From Defluviitaleaceae bacterium (GTDB taxonomy: Bacteria > Bacillota > Clostridia > Lachnospirales > WQUN01), in the NCBI GenBank assembly GCA_009779755.1, contig WRDO01000002.1, forward strand, positions 62,001 through 126,000: a stretch of 64,000 nucleotides of DNA, in the 5' to 3' direction. Of the stretch, positions 56,253 through 64,000 are shown piece after piece (within the stretch, counting starts at the first letter, position 1; each line of letters begins with the position of its first letter). The position numbers and the translations under genes were made by a program. The notes below the pieces were generated by a model that saw only the letters and a list, made by a program, of their open reading frames with translations, made no database searches and was not told the origin of the DNA.

Positions 56253-57119
56253 TTACCGTTTAATTCTTTTTAACGCAGGAATAATAATTTCATTAAACCG
56301 CAAATCCAATGCTTTTTTCAAATAGTCCTTGCGAACATCAGAAATGCAGGGTGTTGAATCAATAATGCCATGTATTTCGTCCATGTCAATTTTAGGGGCA
56401 ATTCGCAATATTGCACTTGCCAAGGCTTCCGGCGGATTGGAAAATATATCGTGATAATAAACCTTTTTGTTATTCATATAATAACATGATACACGATTAT
56501 ATTCTTGATTCTTAAAGTCCACGGGATCAGTCAACAGAAGTGCCATTTTATCATCATCAACTAGCGCAGACAGGGCAGAACCGCAGTCATACACAGGGGC
56601 AAATTTAATTTCTCCGTCATTGTCAATCACACCCCAGTTGTCAAAATGTCTGTCCGAATTACCGATTAGACAATCCACGACAAACATATCCCAAAAACGG
56701 TCTAATATTTCGTCTTTATTTTTGATGATGTTGCTTCGGTTGATTACCTCGGTTACGCTTTCGATGGTTATGCCGGTTTTGCCCTCCACCAAAACTTGAT
56801 TGCCCAACTTTCCAAATTCATACAGCGTTGCACCGTTTTGCGTAAAATCCTTGCAACCCACGACGATTTTCCGTTTACCGTTCAAGTCTGTGTAATACCC
56901 AAGAGCAGTTTCTTGGGCTTCCATTCCGCAGGCACGGAAAATGCAACAGCCGATATGTTCCGAATACTGGTTGTTCATATAGCTGAGAAGGTTCTTCTTT
57001 TGACGTATAGGGTCGGGGTACTTTATCATGTACACTTCATTCTCGTACCGAATGGTCGTTTTTGCTTCCGAACCTGCAAATTTGTTCAGCAATTCATCAC
57101 CTTTATCAAAATTAATCAA
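56253..57119 (-). CDS. HipA-like kinase (CtkA-type), probable toxin
   Basis: A 288-residue kinase-fold protein of the short HipA/CtkA type. Near the N terminus it has INFDKGDELLNKFAGSEAKT and MIKYPDPIRQKKNLLSYMNN. The kinase catalytic loop is IGNSDRHFDNWG and the metal motif is in FAPVYDCGSAL (DCG in place of DFG). A start at TTG 57119, overlapping the partner stop (TTGATTAA) with GGAGGAG upstream, gives the family-like N terminus. It forms a two-gene unit with the small upstream protein. No HipB-like HTH gene is present. Confidence 0.82.
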   Translation of the reverse strand: MINFDKGDELLNKFAGSEAKTTIRYENEVYMIKYPDPIRQKKNLLSYMNNQYSEHIGCCIFRACGMEAQETALGYYTDLNGKRKIVVGCKDFTQNGATLYEFGKLGNQVLVEGKTGITIESVTEVINRSNIIKNKDEILDRFWDMFVVDCLIGNSDRHFDNWGVIDNDGEIKFAPVYDCGSALSALVDDDKMALLLTDPVDFKNQEYNRVSCYYMNNKKVYYHDIFSNPPEALASAILRIAPKIDMDEIHGIIDSTPCISDVRKDYLKKALDLRFNEIIIPALKRIKR

Positions 57120-57366
57120 TATACAGCAACTCCTCCATATGCTCACGAAGCTCATGAGCCGTTGTGCCTGTGATTGCTCCTTCAAGCGCACGGTGTTTTA
57201 TGGTAAAAAACAAATCTTCGCCGTGCTTTTCTAAGGCGAAACGTTTGCTTTGGGTTTTGTCGTTTATATATTCGTTGTGTAGATTGTAAAATGTTGTTAA
57301 GTCATCAAGTAATCCAAGAATATGGCTAAAGTCAATTGGGTTATATTTATAACTTGCAATTATCAT
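57112..57366 (-). CDS. Small partner of the HipA-like kinase, possible antitoxin or N-subdomain
   Basis: An 84-residue acidic protein from ATG 57366 (GAGGTGACCGT upstream). DFSHILGLLDDLTTFYNLHN and HELREHMEELLYID are helical; there is no visible HTH. Its stop overlaps the start of the kinase gene, a layout typical of toxin-antitoxin operons. It may correspond to a split N-terminal HipA-like subdomain. The function is inferred from context only. Confidence 0.6.
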   Translation of the reverse strand: MIIASYKYNPIDFSHILGLLDDLTTFYNLHNEYINDKTQSKRFALEKHGEDLFFTIKHRALEGAITGTTAHELREHMEELLYID

Positions 57367-57409
57367 ACGGTCACCTCGTTTATGCATTAAATTCACATCG
57401 GGTTTAGGG

Positions 57410-57967
57410 TTAAACTTCACTCTTCAATATATCTAAAAATGTTTTATTGCGGGCAGATGCATCAGAAATAAGTGTATTGAAATCAAGCACAAAAATATGT
57501 GCCTTTAATTTATCATAATATCTATGATATAACTTGTTTTCTTCGCCAGATGCAAATAATCTGTCGAAATCTTGATTTTCTATTGTAGCCGTAAAATCAT
57601 CATCGATGGTTGTGATAATATATCCCCATACTTTACATACATCGGAAATATTCCGACGAATAATATTTATATTGTTTGGAAGCTCAGAGATAGATTTATC
57701 CTTCTCATTTTTATCTGCGTGAGAGCCTTTTAGCTCAATCATTATCAAATCTCTACTTCCATTTATTTTGTTAAAGAAAATGCTTAAATCAGGTCGGTTG
57801 TTTGTTTTATATGTTTCGGTGTTTTTTGCTTCAATATCATCTATAATCTTTTTAACTGTCGTGTCGCTTGCCACATAGGAGTATGTCATAAATTTATCAT
57901 CTAATAACCAAAGGTTGCTCAACCAATGCCTACCTGTATAAGAAGCATCAGTCATTCGTTTCGGCAT
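57410..57967 (-). CDS. PD-(D/E)XK-like nuclease part of the GHKL protein, in the -1 frame
   Basis: A 185-codon frame. NRPDLSIFFN followed by LIMIELKG gives the spacing of a PD-(D/E)XK restriction-type nuclease core. HWLSNLWLLDDKFMTYSYV precedes it and is typical of the C-terminal half of long ATPase-nuclease proteins. There is no ribosome binding site before ATG 57967, and the frame continues upstream in FFHNLIMPKR, which joins the GHKL gene after a -1 shift. I therefore regard it as the C-terminal part of one gene, either by programmed frameshift, mutation or sequencing error. Confidence 0.72.
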   Translation of the reverse strand: MPKRMTDASYTGRHWLSNLWLLDDKFMTYSYVASDTTVKKIIDDIEAKNTETYKTNNRPDLSIFFNKINGSRDLIMIELKGSHADKNEKDKSISELPNNINIIRRNISDVCKVWGYIITTIDDDFTATIENQDFDRLFASGEENKLYHRYYDKLKAHIFVLDFNTLISDASARNKTFLDILKSEV

Positions 57968-57969
57968 AA

Positions 57970-59328
57970 TTAAATTGTGAAAAAAACTTCTTTTTTTGAA
58001 TCGTCCTCTATTCCTTTACGCAATGCTACTATGATACTGTTTCGATATTGGATATATTCACCAAGTTCTGCTAGAGCGACGTCAGAAACCTCGTTAACGG
58101 AATTTAGTAATTCTTCGTTCCCTACATCTTGTTTTTTCAAAATATTATTAAATTTAGATTGAACCGCTTCTTTCTTTTTTGCAAACTTAATACAAGCATC
58201 TTTCAGTAATGAATCAACACTTTTAACTATTTCATCATTTTCTCTTATTATTGATGCAAGATATGGCATTCTTGCAATTGCTTCTTTAATAGTTTTTTTA
58301 TTCAATTCTTCAATTTCAGGATAACGCTCTTTTATAATTCCTTGCATTTCTCGTATTGTACGAGGCCTTATATCCGAAAACAGTAAAGGAACAACTAAAT
58401 TTCTATCCTCATTTACCAGCAATTCAATAAGACCATTTCTGCTATCACTATCCTTGTCATCAAAATAGTCTGAACATAAGAGCATTCTAAAAGAATCCCT
58501 ATTTGGCAAGGAAGCAGAAAATCCTAATTCACCGCTACCCATAGCTTGAGCAGCTCTGTTGTTTGCACAATAGTACCCTTTTTTACTATTCTGCGCATCA
58601 TCAAAAAAATGATAATATAAGATAAAACTATATTCTTTCGGGGGAGTAAATAAATCACTTTGAATTATAAATGTTTTTGATGTTAAATCAGGAATGTTAT
58701 CATTAGTTAAATGTTTAGAAGTACCGTCAATGCAAAATGTTATTCTAAACTTCTTTCCATCGTTCTTTAATAAAAACAGCTTTACAAGAAGGTATTCTCT
58801 AACACTTTCAAATAGCTCTTCTAGGTTGTCAACTATTCGCTGTTTATTAAAATTTGAAGTGATATTTGTAAAAGTAATGGTCGTTACATTATTAGAAATA
58901 TCACTTTTTTGTTCAATTTTAATATCTTCTTCTTCAAAATCAAACGAAAAAGGAATACTTATCTTTTTGCCCTCGGAAGCAATCACGCTTTCAACTAGGA
59001 TGTTTCTAAAAACACTTAGCCAAGTAAACCTACCACTACCCTTACAACCAAGAGAAATTTTGTTATCAGTCCATAGTTCACAAAATGCTTTTCGATTCTT
59101 TTCTGTAAATCCATCGCCATTATCCATAATACTAAACCCAGTTACTCTATCATCAGAAACATCTTCAAGTAAAAGTTGAGATGCATTCTTGTGGAATGTA
59201 ACAGTTATTTCGGTTGCATTTGCTTCAAGCGAATTAGATATAGCCTCATAGAGAGGTTGTAAAGTTTTTACTTGTTTGCCTAAATTTTTTACAACAGAAG
59301 ATATTGTGGTGTAGATTCGTCCTTTCAT
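57970..59328 (-). CDS. GHKL (HSP90/MutL-like) ATPase, frameshifted at its 3' end
   Basis: A 452-residue protein from ATG 59328 (AAAGGAGCTTCACC upstream). The GHKL fold shows the N box EAISNSLEANA, the G1 box SIMDNGDGF (Asp69) and a G2-like CKGSGRFTWLSV. It is MutL/MORC-type rather than a sensor kinase, as no HisKA is present. Such ATPases are known near restriction systems (Iyer, Abhiman and Aravind described MutL/MORC-like ATPases there). It ends KKEVFFTI at TAA 57970-57972. One extra T in the run at 57980-57986, or a -1 shift at T TTT TTC, would fuse it to the nuclease frame to give 639 residues. Confidence 0.85.
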   Translation of the reverse strand: MKGRIYTTISSVVKNLGKQVKTLQPLYEAISNSLEANATEITVTFHKNASQLLLEDVSDDRVTGFSIMDNGDGFTEKNRKAFCELWTDNKISLGCKGSGRFTWLSVFRNILVESVIASEGKKISIPFSFDFEEEDIKIEQKSDISNNVTTITFTNITSNFNKQRIVDNLEELFESVREYLLVKLFLLKNDGKKFRITFCIDGTSKHLTNDNIPDLTSKTFIIQSDLFTPPKEYSFILYYHFFDDAQNSKKGYYCANNRAAQAMGSGELGFSASLPNRDSFRMLLCSDYFDDKDSDSRNGLIELLVNEDRNLVVPLLFSDIRPRTIREMQGIIKERYPEIEELNKKTIKEAIARMPYLASIIRENDEIVKSVDSLLKDACIKFAKKKEAVQSKFNNILKKQDVGNEELLNSVNEVSDVALAELGEYIQYRNSIIVALRKGIEDDSKKEVFFTI

Positions 59329-59444
59329 GGTGAAGCTCCTTTCGCAGGTTGTGTAGATGTTTAATTAATGCTTGAAAACGTCTCTTTTGCTTGGACTATA
59401 TCTATAATTCCTGTGCCATATAATGCACTATCTAAAATTTACAC

Positions 59445-59456
59445 TTGACACGTCAA
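59445..59456. promoter_or_regulatory. TTGAC-AC-GTCAA palindrome upstream of the GHKL gene
   Basis: A 12-base sequence with inverted TTGAC arms, containing a TTGAC-type -35 in both directions. It lies in the 184-base gap between the MmeI-like gene and the GHKL gene. A good -10 for the GHKL gene is not evident. It may be a promoter or operator. Confidence 0.35.
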
Positions 59457-59512
59457 AATACAAGTCGATGAATGGTTGGATTGCAATTTATGAATGCAAA
59501 ATTTTACAAATT

Positions 59513-62242
59513 TCATGAGCTTTTTTCCATTATTAATGACTGATACCGCTCCATCAAATCCGCAACTCTTTCTGCTTCACTGGCGAAGCCCTTTCCGTAT
59601 GCGGTTTTTACAGCGGAGTCCAACTTGTTATGTGCCTTCTTCAAGTCTGGTGGCATGTTTGTGTATATATTGGCTAGATTTTCACCATGAACAAAATGAA
59701 CCTCACGTACTTCAAGTATAACTTTTGCGGCAACTTCAATGGCTTGTTTTTGCTTGTCGTTGGGGGTAGGCCACGGGAAGTTGTTGTATACAATCCCAGC
59801 AGAATAGCGATAATCGCTTTTTAGCCTACCACAAACAGCACGAACCCAAGCCATATGCACATTAGAAGTGAGCATGCCAAAATGATAAAGCGTTGCACCC
59901 GGTAAAATCATTGTAGAATCAGAAGCAATTGTTTTTTGCGTTAAAAAGCCAATGGGGATATATTCTCTGTTTTCGGAAGAAACACGCGGGATGAGCAAGT
60001 AGTCACCTTCAAAGCGACGTACTTCGCCAAAAAGAGTGGGATAATCAGCTAGTTTCTTTGTTGCATCCCGGGTGCTATCTTGTCGCAGCTGTTTAACATT
60101 ATTAACACGTTCAAGGACCAATGGAAGTTTTTGCAATTCTGAAGACAATATACCATCCAACCAAAGGCACCAGCGACTTACATTATTAATAAATTCATAA
60201 CTTCCAACAAATGGACGGAACCACTTCGCTGCGTTTGGTTCTTGTGTTATAAATGCGTTTTTTTCATCATAGTTAAATAAGAAATTACCGCCGTCATTGG
60301 GCATATTACCGAATATCATTAATGGTACATCACAGAAAGGTTTTTTTCGATTTTCAATAAACACATCGGGCGCAAATATAAGGTATGCGTTTATATTTTC
60401 AACATCTTTTTCAATGTCATCTTCAAAAAGTCGCCGTTTTGTTATTAATTGTTCAAGGCTAAACCCAACAATCACACAATGAACAGCAGCTTTACCCCTC
60501 GCTGCACTCGTCCATATGAAGGTACGGTAAGCAAAATCAATTTTTATTTTGTATTCTTCCATGAGCGTTTTCCAAACAATTGCGGTTTGTTCACCTTGCG
60601 TAATGGAATTTGTAGAAACCAGTGCGGCGCGAATTTTCGGGTTGTTTAACATCAATTGCGCCGCTTTGTAATACCAAGCAGATACGAAATCCAAATTGCC
60701 GGAACCCTTTACAGGGTTACCGGCAGGGTCAACAACAACAGACACTAAATCGACTTTTTGTTCCTTGGTCATCAGTCGTGCACCATAAAATGGCGGATTA
60801 CCCAATATGTAATTTAATTCATGCGCTGGACAAACTTCATTCCAGTCAGTTGTCAGTGCATTTGCATGAAAAATAACAGCTGCCTTAGTTAGTGGCAGCC
60901 GTACATAATATTCGCCTAATGTTTTTGATAATTCCATGTTGCATTGGTGATCCATTAACCACATACCCACGCGCGCTATTTCACAAGCCAGCTCGTCTAC
61001 TTCAATACCATAGAATTGGTCAACGTTTATTTTAGACGCTTCTTCGGCATGGGTTATTCCTTGGTATTTATCCTCTTCGTCAATAGTTATTCTTTTTTGC
61101 AAGGCTACCAGTATTTTAACTTCTAATCTGCGCAATTCACGATAAGCAATAATTAAAAAATTTGCCGTTCCACAAGCAGGGTCTAGGAATCGAAGATTTG
61201 CCAATTTATCATGGAAGGATTTTAATTTTCTTGCGTTGCTTTTTATTTCTTCAAATTCGGCATTTAACGAATCCATAAATAACGGATTGATTGCTTTTAA
61301 TATGTTTGATTCTTCCGTGTAGTGCGCACCTAGTTCGCTGCGTTCGTCTTCATCCATAGCGGCTTGAAACATACTTCCGAAAATAGATGGCGTGATAAAT
61401 CCCCAATCAAAGGTGCAGCTTTCCAATAATAACTTGCGCATTTCTGCATCAAAAGCGGCCATAGGCAATACTTCGGCAAACAAATCCCCATTTATATAGG
61501 GGAAAGCGGAAAGCCTGTCCTCAATTTTTAAACGGTCTTTCTCCGCTGTGTTTAACCTTTCAAATAAATCTGCAAGTGTTCGTGCCAAATCTGAACCGTC
61601 AGTTTTGGTGTCGGCAATTAATTCATGAAATGTGTTTTTGGAAAAAATACTGGTATCATCGGCAAACAAGCAGAACAGCAGTCGCACAAGATATTGCTTC
61701 AACTTGCGTCCCGTGTAATTTATAGATTTCATTTTTTGGTACAGCTTCTCCATTTTTTCTGCTGCGGCAAGTGATACCTTTTCATTTTCAGGTGGAGGCG
61801 TCCACACCACCCCGGTCATAAAACCAAAAACCTCTACTTGAGAGGGAAGTTCAGCCAATGAAAAAATTATATCTGTTCCTTCAATTAAATCATACAAGTG
61901 AAAGCGGGTAAAATCGCACACTAAAATATACCGTGGTAATTCGTGTTCTTCTATGCCCGGAAAATAATCAAGTGCTTGGGTAAAAGCCTTATCCAAACTT
62001 TCGCCTGCGCTTTTATGTTCTATCAAAAGTACGCCCGGCCAAAACATATCTATGCGCCCACGGCGTTCCCCTAATTTTTTTACATTGTATTGAAATGTGG
62101 CGGTACGCTTGCGGCTTATGCCAAACACTTCAAAAAATTCGTTCCAAAATGTTTGTTCATCGCTCATTTCAGATGTAGCATTGCGCCATTCATAAGCAAA
62201 AGACGTTGCCCTATTGCGAATTTCAATTACACCTAATGCCAT
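59513..62242 (-). CDS. MmeI-like Type IIL restriction-modification enzyme
   Basis: A 909-residue single-chain methyltransferase/endonuclease. The N-terminal nuclease has D65-x9-E75-x-K77 (IDMFWPGVLLIEHK), the spacing of MmeI. A helical connector follows. Methyltransferase motif I is LDPACGTANFL (D354; usually GTGNF) and motif IV is GNPPF (N482), so it should methylate N6-adenine. The C-terminal region is the likely target recognition domain. ATG 62242 follows AGGTGGG; a GTG at 62254 would add four residues. It is located between the GHKL gene and tRNA-fMet. Confidence 0.9.
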   Translation of the reverse strand: MALGVIEIRNRATSFAYEWRNATSEMSDEQTFWNEFFEVFGISRKRTATFQYNVKKLGERRGRIDMFWPGVLLIEHKSAGESLDKAFTQALDYFPGIEEHELPRYILVCDFTRFHLYDLIEGTDIIFSLAELPSQVEVFGFMTGVVWTPPPENEKVSLAAAEKMEKLYQKMKSINYTGRKLKQYLVRLLFCLFADDTSIFSKNTFHELIADTKTDGSDLARTLADLFERLNTAEKDRLKIEDRLSAFPYINGDLFAEVLPMAAFDAEMRKLLLESCTFDWGFITPSIFGSMFQAAMDEDERSELGAHYTEESNILKAINPLFMDSLNAEFEEIKSNARKLKSFHDKLANLRFLDPACGTANFLIIAYRELRRLEVKILVALQKRITIDEEDKYQGITHAEEASKINVDQFYGIEVDELACEIARVGMWLMDHQCNMELSKTLGEYYVRLPLTKAAVIFHANALTTDWNEVCPAHELNYILGNPPFYGARLMTKEQKVDLVSVVVDPAGNPVKGSGNLDFVSAWYYKAAQLMLNNPKIRAALVSTNSITQGEQTAIVWKTLMEEYKIKIDFAYRTFIWTSAARGKAAVHCVIVGFSLEQLITKRRLFEDDIEKDVENINAYLIFAPDVFIENRKKPFCDVPLMIFGNMPNDGGNFLFNYDEKNAFITQEPNAAKWFRPFVGSYEFINNVSRWCLWLDGILSSELQKLPLVLERVNNVKQLRQDSTRDATKKLADYPTLFGEVRRFEGDYLLIPRVSSENREYIPIGFLTQKTIASDSTMILPGATLYHFGMLTSNVHMAWVRAVCGRLKSDYRYSAGIVYNNFPWPTPNDKQKQAIEVAAKVILEVREVHFVHGENLANIYTNMPPDLKKAHNKLDSAVKTAYGKGFASEAERVADLMERYQSLIMEKSS

Positions 62243-62442
62243 GCGCTTGCCCACCTTTCGTTAAGATTGCATGAACAATATAACATATGATGAGGACAAA
62301 GATATATTAAATATTGGGATTTTTAAATTAACGAATACTTTAATTTTTATGCCTTTATGTATATGCACATGTAGTTGGGCAAAAATAGGTATGTCTGGGT
62401 ATATTTTTTCGAGTTGGTATAAAATGAGTATATTTTGTTATG

Positions 62443-62478
62443 AAAAAGGTTCGAAGGAAAATCCCTTCGAACCTTTTT
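62443..62478. terminator. Bidirectional terminator downstream of tRNA-fMet
   Basis: Perfect 15-bp stem AAAAAGGTTCGAAGG/CCTTCGAACCTTTTT (62443-62457 with 62464-62478). Ends tRNA-fMet transcription and could terminate either direction. Confidence 0.9.
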
Positions 62479-62486
62479 ATATTGGA

Positions 62487-62560
<74 letters not shown>

Positions 62561-62626
62561 GCGCGAGGGGTATACTAACATGTATAAGCGTAAGACGCAA
62601 GCATTTTGATAGATTTTTTATTGATC

Positions 62627-64000
62627 TTACGTCAACATACTGTAATTGGGCGATTCACGCGTAATTTGTATGTCGTGCGGATGGCTTTCGCGCAGGCCGG
62701 CCATGGATACGCGTACGAGTTTTGCTTGGTCGTGCATTTCTTGTATCGTGCGGCAACCGGCGTAGCTCATGCCTAAAGTTAAACCGCCCAGTAGTTGGGT
62801 AAGGACGTCGGCGACGGGACCTTTGTAGGTAATGCGGCCTTCCACACCCTTGGAAATGATGACGCCCGCGGGGCTGGGATAACCGGCTTCGGACAAGTCG
62901 GGTTCGTCGTAGTCGGCGGAGGATTCCATGCCGCGGTAGGTTTTGTATTTGCGGCCTTGAAAGAGTTCGGTTGTGCCGGGACTTTCCTCGCATCCGGCAA
63001 GGAGGTTGCCCATCATGCAGGCGGATGCGCCCGCTGCGATGGCTTTTGAGATATCGCCGGAATAACGGACCCCCCCGTCCGCGATGACCGTTACGCCCGC
63101 GGACCGCGCTACGGCCGCGCAATCGAGCAGCGCGCTGATTTGCGGGATGCCGACGCCCGCCACCACGCGTTTGGTGGAGACGGAGGAGGGACCGATGCCT
63201 ACTTTTATAATGTCCGCGCCCGCTTCGATGAGGGCCTTGGCCGCGGAAGCGGTTGCGATATTACCCGCGATGAGGGCGATGTGCGGGAAATCGGATTTGA
63301 TTTTTCGTATGGCGGTGAGGACGTTTTTCGCTTGGCCGTGCAGCACTTCGAGCACGATAACGTCAGCCTTACGTTTGACGAGGGTTTGTACGCGCTCCAT
63401 GTAATCGTCCTTGATACCGACCGCTGCGCCTACGAGCAAGCGCCCGTGGTTATCCTTCGCCGACATGGGGTATTTGATGGTTTTGTTAATATCCTTTACG
63501 GTGATTAGTCCCTTAAGGTTACCTTCGCTGTCCACGATGGGGAGTTTTTCCACTTTGTTGAGCACGAGGATTTCCTTGGCTTCCTCCAGCGTCGTACCAA
63601 TGGGTGCGGTGATCAGGTTTTCCTTGGTCATGACTTCATAGATCTTTTTTCCGTAGTCCTTTTCGAAGCGCAGGTCGCGGTTGGTGATGATGCCGACCAG
63701 CTTGTCGTGCTCGGTGATGGGTACGCCGGAGATGTGATAGCGGTTCATCAGCTTTTCCGCTTCGTATACATAATGGTTGGGTGAAAGGGAGAAGGGGTCG
63801 ATGATGACGCCGTGCTCGCTGCGCTTGACGCGGTCTACCTCGCCGGCTTGGTCCTCGATGGACATGTGACGGTGGATGACGCCCAATCCTCCGCAACGCG
63901 CGATCGCGATCGCCATGTTCGCTTCGGTCACCGTATCCATCCCCGCAGAAATGAAGGGAATGCGCAGGGCGATATCCGGCGTCAATCGAAGGGAAACGTC
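62627..64000 (-). CDS. IMP dehydrogenase-like protein with altered active site (5' end outside window)
   Basis: The gene enters from the right edge, where codons read DVSLRLTPDIALRIPFISAG; the N terminus is missing. Two CBS domains follow (MTKENLITAPIGTTLEEAKEI). The barrel has IADGGVRYSGDISKAIAAG, FQGRKYKTYRGM and ESHPHDIQITRESPNY, as in GuaB. Yet GIGPSSVSTKRVVAGVG replaces the family's GIGPGSICTTR, so the catalytic Cys is Ser (codon 63176-63178). The NAD-contact D(T/A)HGHS block reads LEVLHGQA, and the flap Arg-Tyr pair region is replaced by DYDEPDLSEAGYPS. It is a divergent paralogue that may not be an IMP dehydrogenase. Confidence 0.85.
   Translation of the reverse strand, partial: DVSLRLTPDIALRIPFISAGMDTVTEANMAIAIARCGGLGVIHRHMSIEDQAGEVDRVKRSEHGVIIDPFSLSPNHYVYEAEKLMNRYHISGVPITEHDKLVGIITNRDLRFEKDYGKKIYEVMTKENLITAPIGTTLEEAKEILVLNKVEKLPIVDSEGNLKGLITVKDINKTIKYPMSAKDNHGRLLVGAAVGIKDDYMERVQTLVKRKADVIVLEVLHGQAKNVLTAIRKIKSDFPHIALIAGNIATASAAKALIEAGADIIKVGIGPSSVSTKRVVAGVGIPQISALLDCAAVARSAGVTVIADGGVRYSGDISKAIAAGASACMMGNLLAGCEESPGTTELFQGRKYKTYRGMESSADYDEPDLSEAGYPSPAGVIISKGVEGRITYKGPVADVLTQLLGGLTLGMSYAGCRTIQEMHDQAKLVRVSMAGLRESHPHDIQITRESPNYSMLT

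Overview
The window reads as a contig from a low-copy chromosomal region of a Clostridia-like Firmicute with a moderate GC content. The evidence is a SAM-I (S-box) riboswitch in front of metK, a ribosomal protein L27 with the cleavable N-terminal extension plus its processing protease Prp, the Firmicute order rimP-nusA-ylxR-infB-rbfA-nrnA-truB-ribF, a single-chain GlyS, a DUF3048 (YerB-like) protein and lipoprotein signals without any outer-membrane genes. Genes are tightly packed, often with ATGA, GTGA or TAATG overlaps.

Layout. 0-5 kb: truncated polysaccharide deacetylase lipoprotein, a DUF3048 gene interrupted by an in-frame TGA, glyS, a membrane metallophosphoesterase and a P-loop kinase. 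5-13.5 kb: the leftward transcription/translation operon from rimP to ribF, whose InfB and NusA carry unusual low-complexity repeats. 13.5-19.5 kb: metK under a SAM riboswitch, the lysC-asd pair, the rplU-prp-rpmA operon, a shortened glycoside hydrolase 3-like gene and a rhodanese. 19.6-38 kb: two large hybrid histidine kinases, a cell-wall GHL10/amidase fusion, a prepilin peptidase with an atypical active site, uvrB, a rhodanese lipoprotein, an MFS transporter, a DUF362 protein, a response regulator and a chemoreceptor. 38-47.3 kb: manA, then the rightward run tig-clpP-clpX-ppx/HD-ppk-MFS (proteostasis and polyphosphate).

47.33-51.51 kb is a compact 4.18-kb integrated element, bounded by 36-bp direct repeats and inserted into the 3' end of tRNA-Arg(ACG). 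It holds a tyrosine integrase, an HUH-type rolling-circle Rep, two small excisionase/HTH-like proteins, a 40-residue ORF, a divergent XRE repressor and a 0.56-kb highly structured noncoding region that may be its origin.

51.6-56.1 kb returns to chromosomal genes: a YkvI-like membrane protein, glgA, tRNA-Cys, tRNA-Glu, a ferritin-like protein and a small membrane protein. 56.2-62.25 kb is an AT-richer accessory block that I interpret as a defence island. It carries a MmeI-like single-chain restriction-modification enzyme, a GHKL ATPase whose C-terminal PD-(D/E)XK nuclease part lies in the -1 frame after a T TTT TTC heptamer, and a HipA/CtkA-like kinase with a small partner protein. It lies between tRNA-fMet and a strong bidirectional terminator. 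The window ends in a 5'-truncated IMP dehydrogenase-like gene in which the catalytic cysteine and other active-site residues are replaced.

The observations most worth following up are the frameshifted GHKL/nuclease gene with its MmeI and HipA-like neighbours, the active-site-altered GuaB homologue, the small Rep-carrying tRNA-Arg element, the GH3-like protein lacking its catalytic core, and the interrupted DUF3048 gene.
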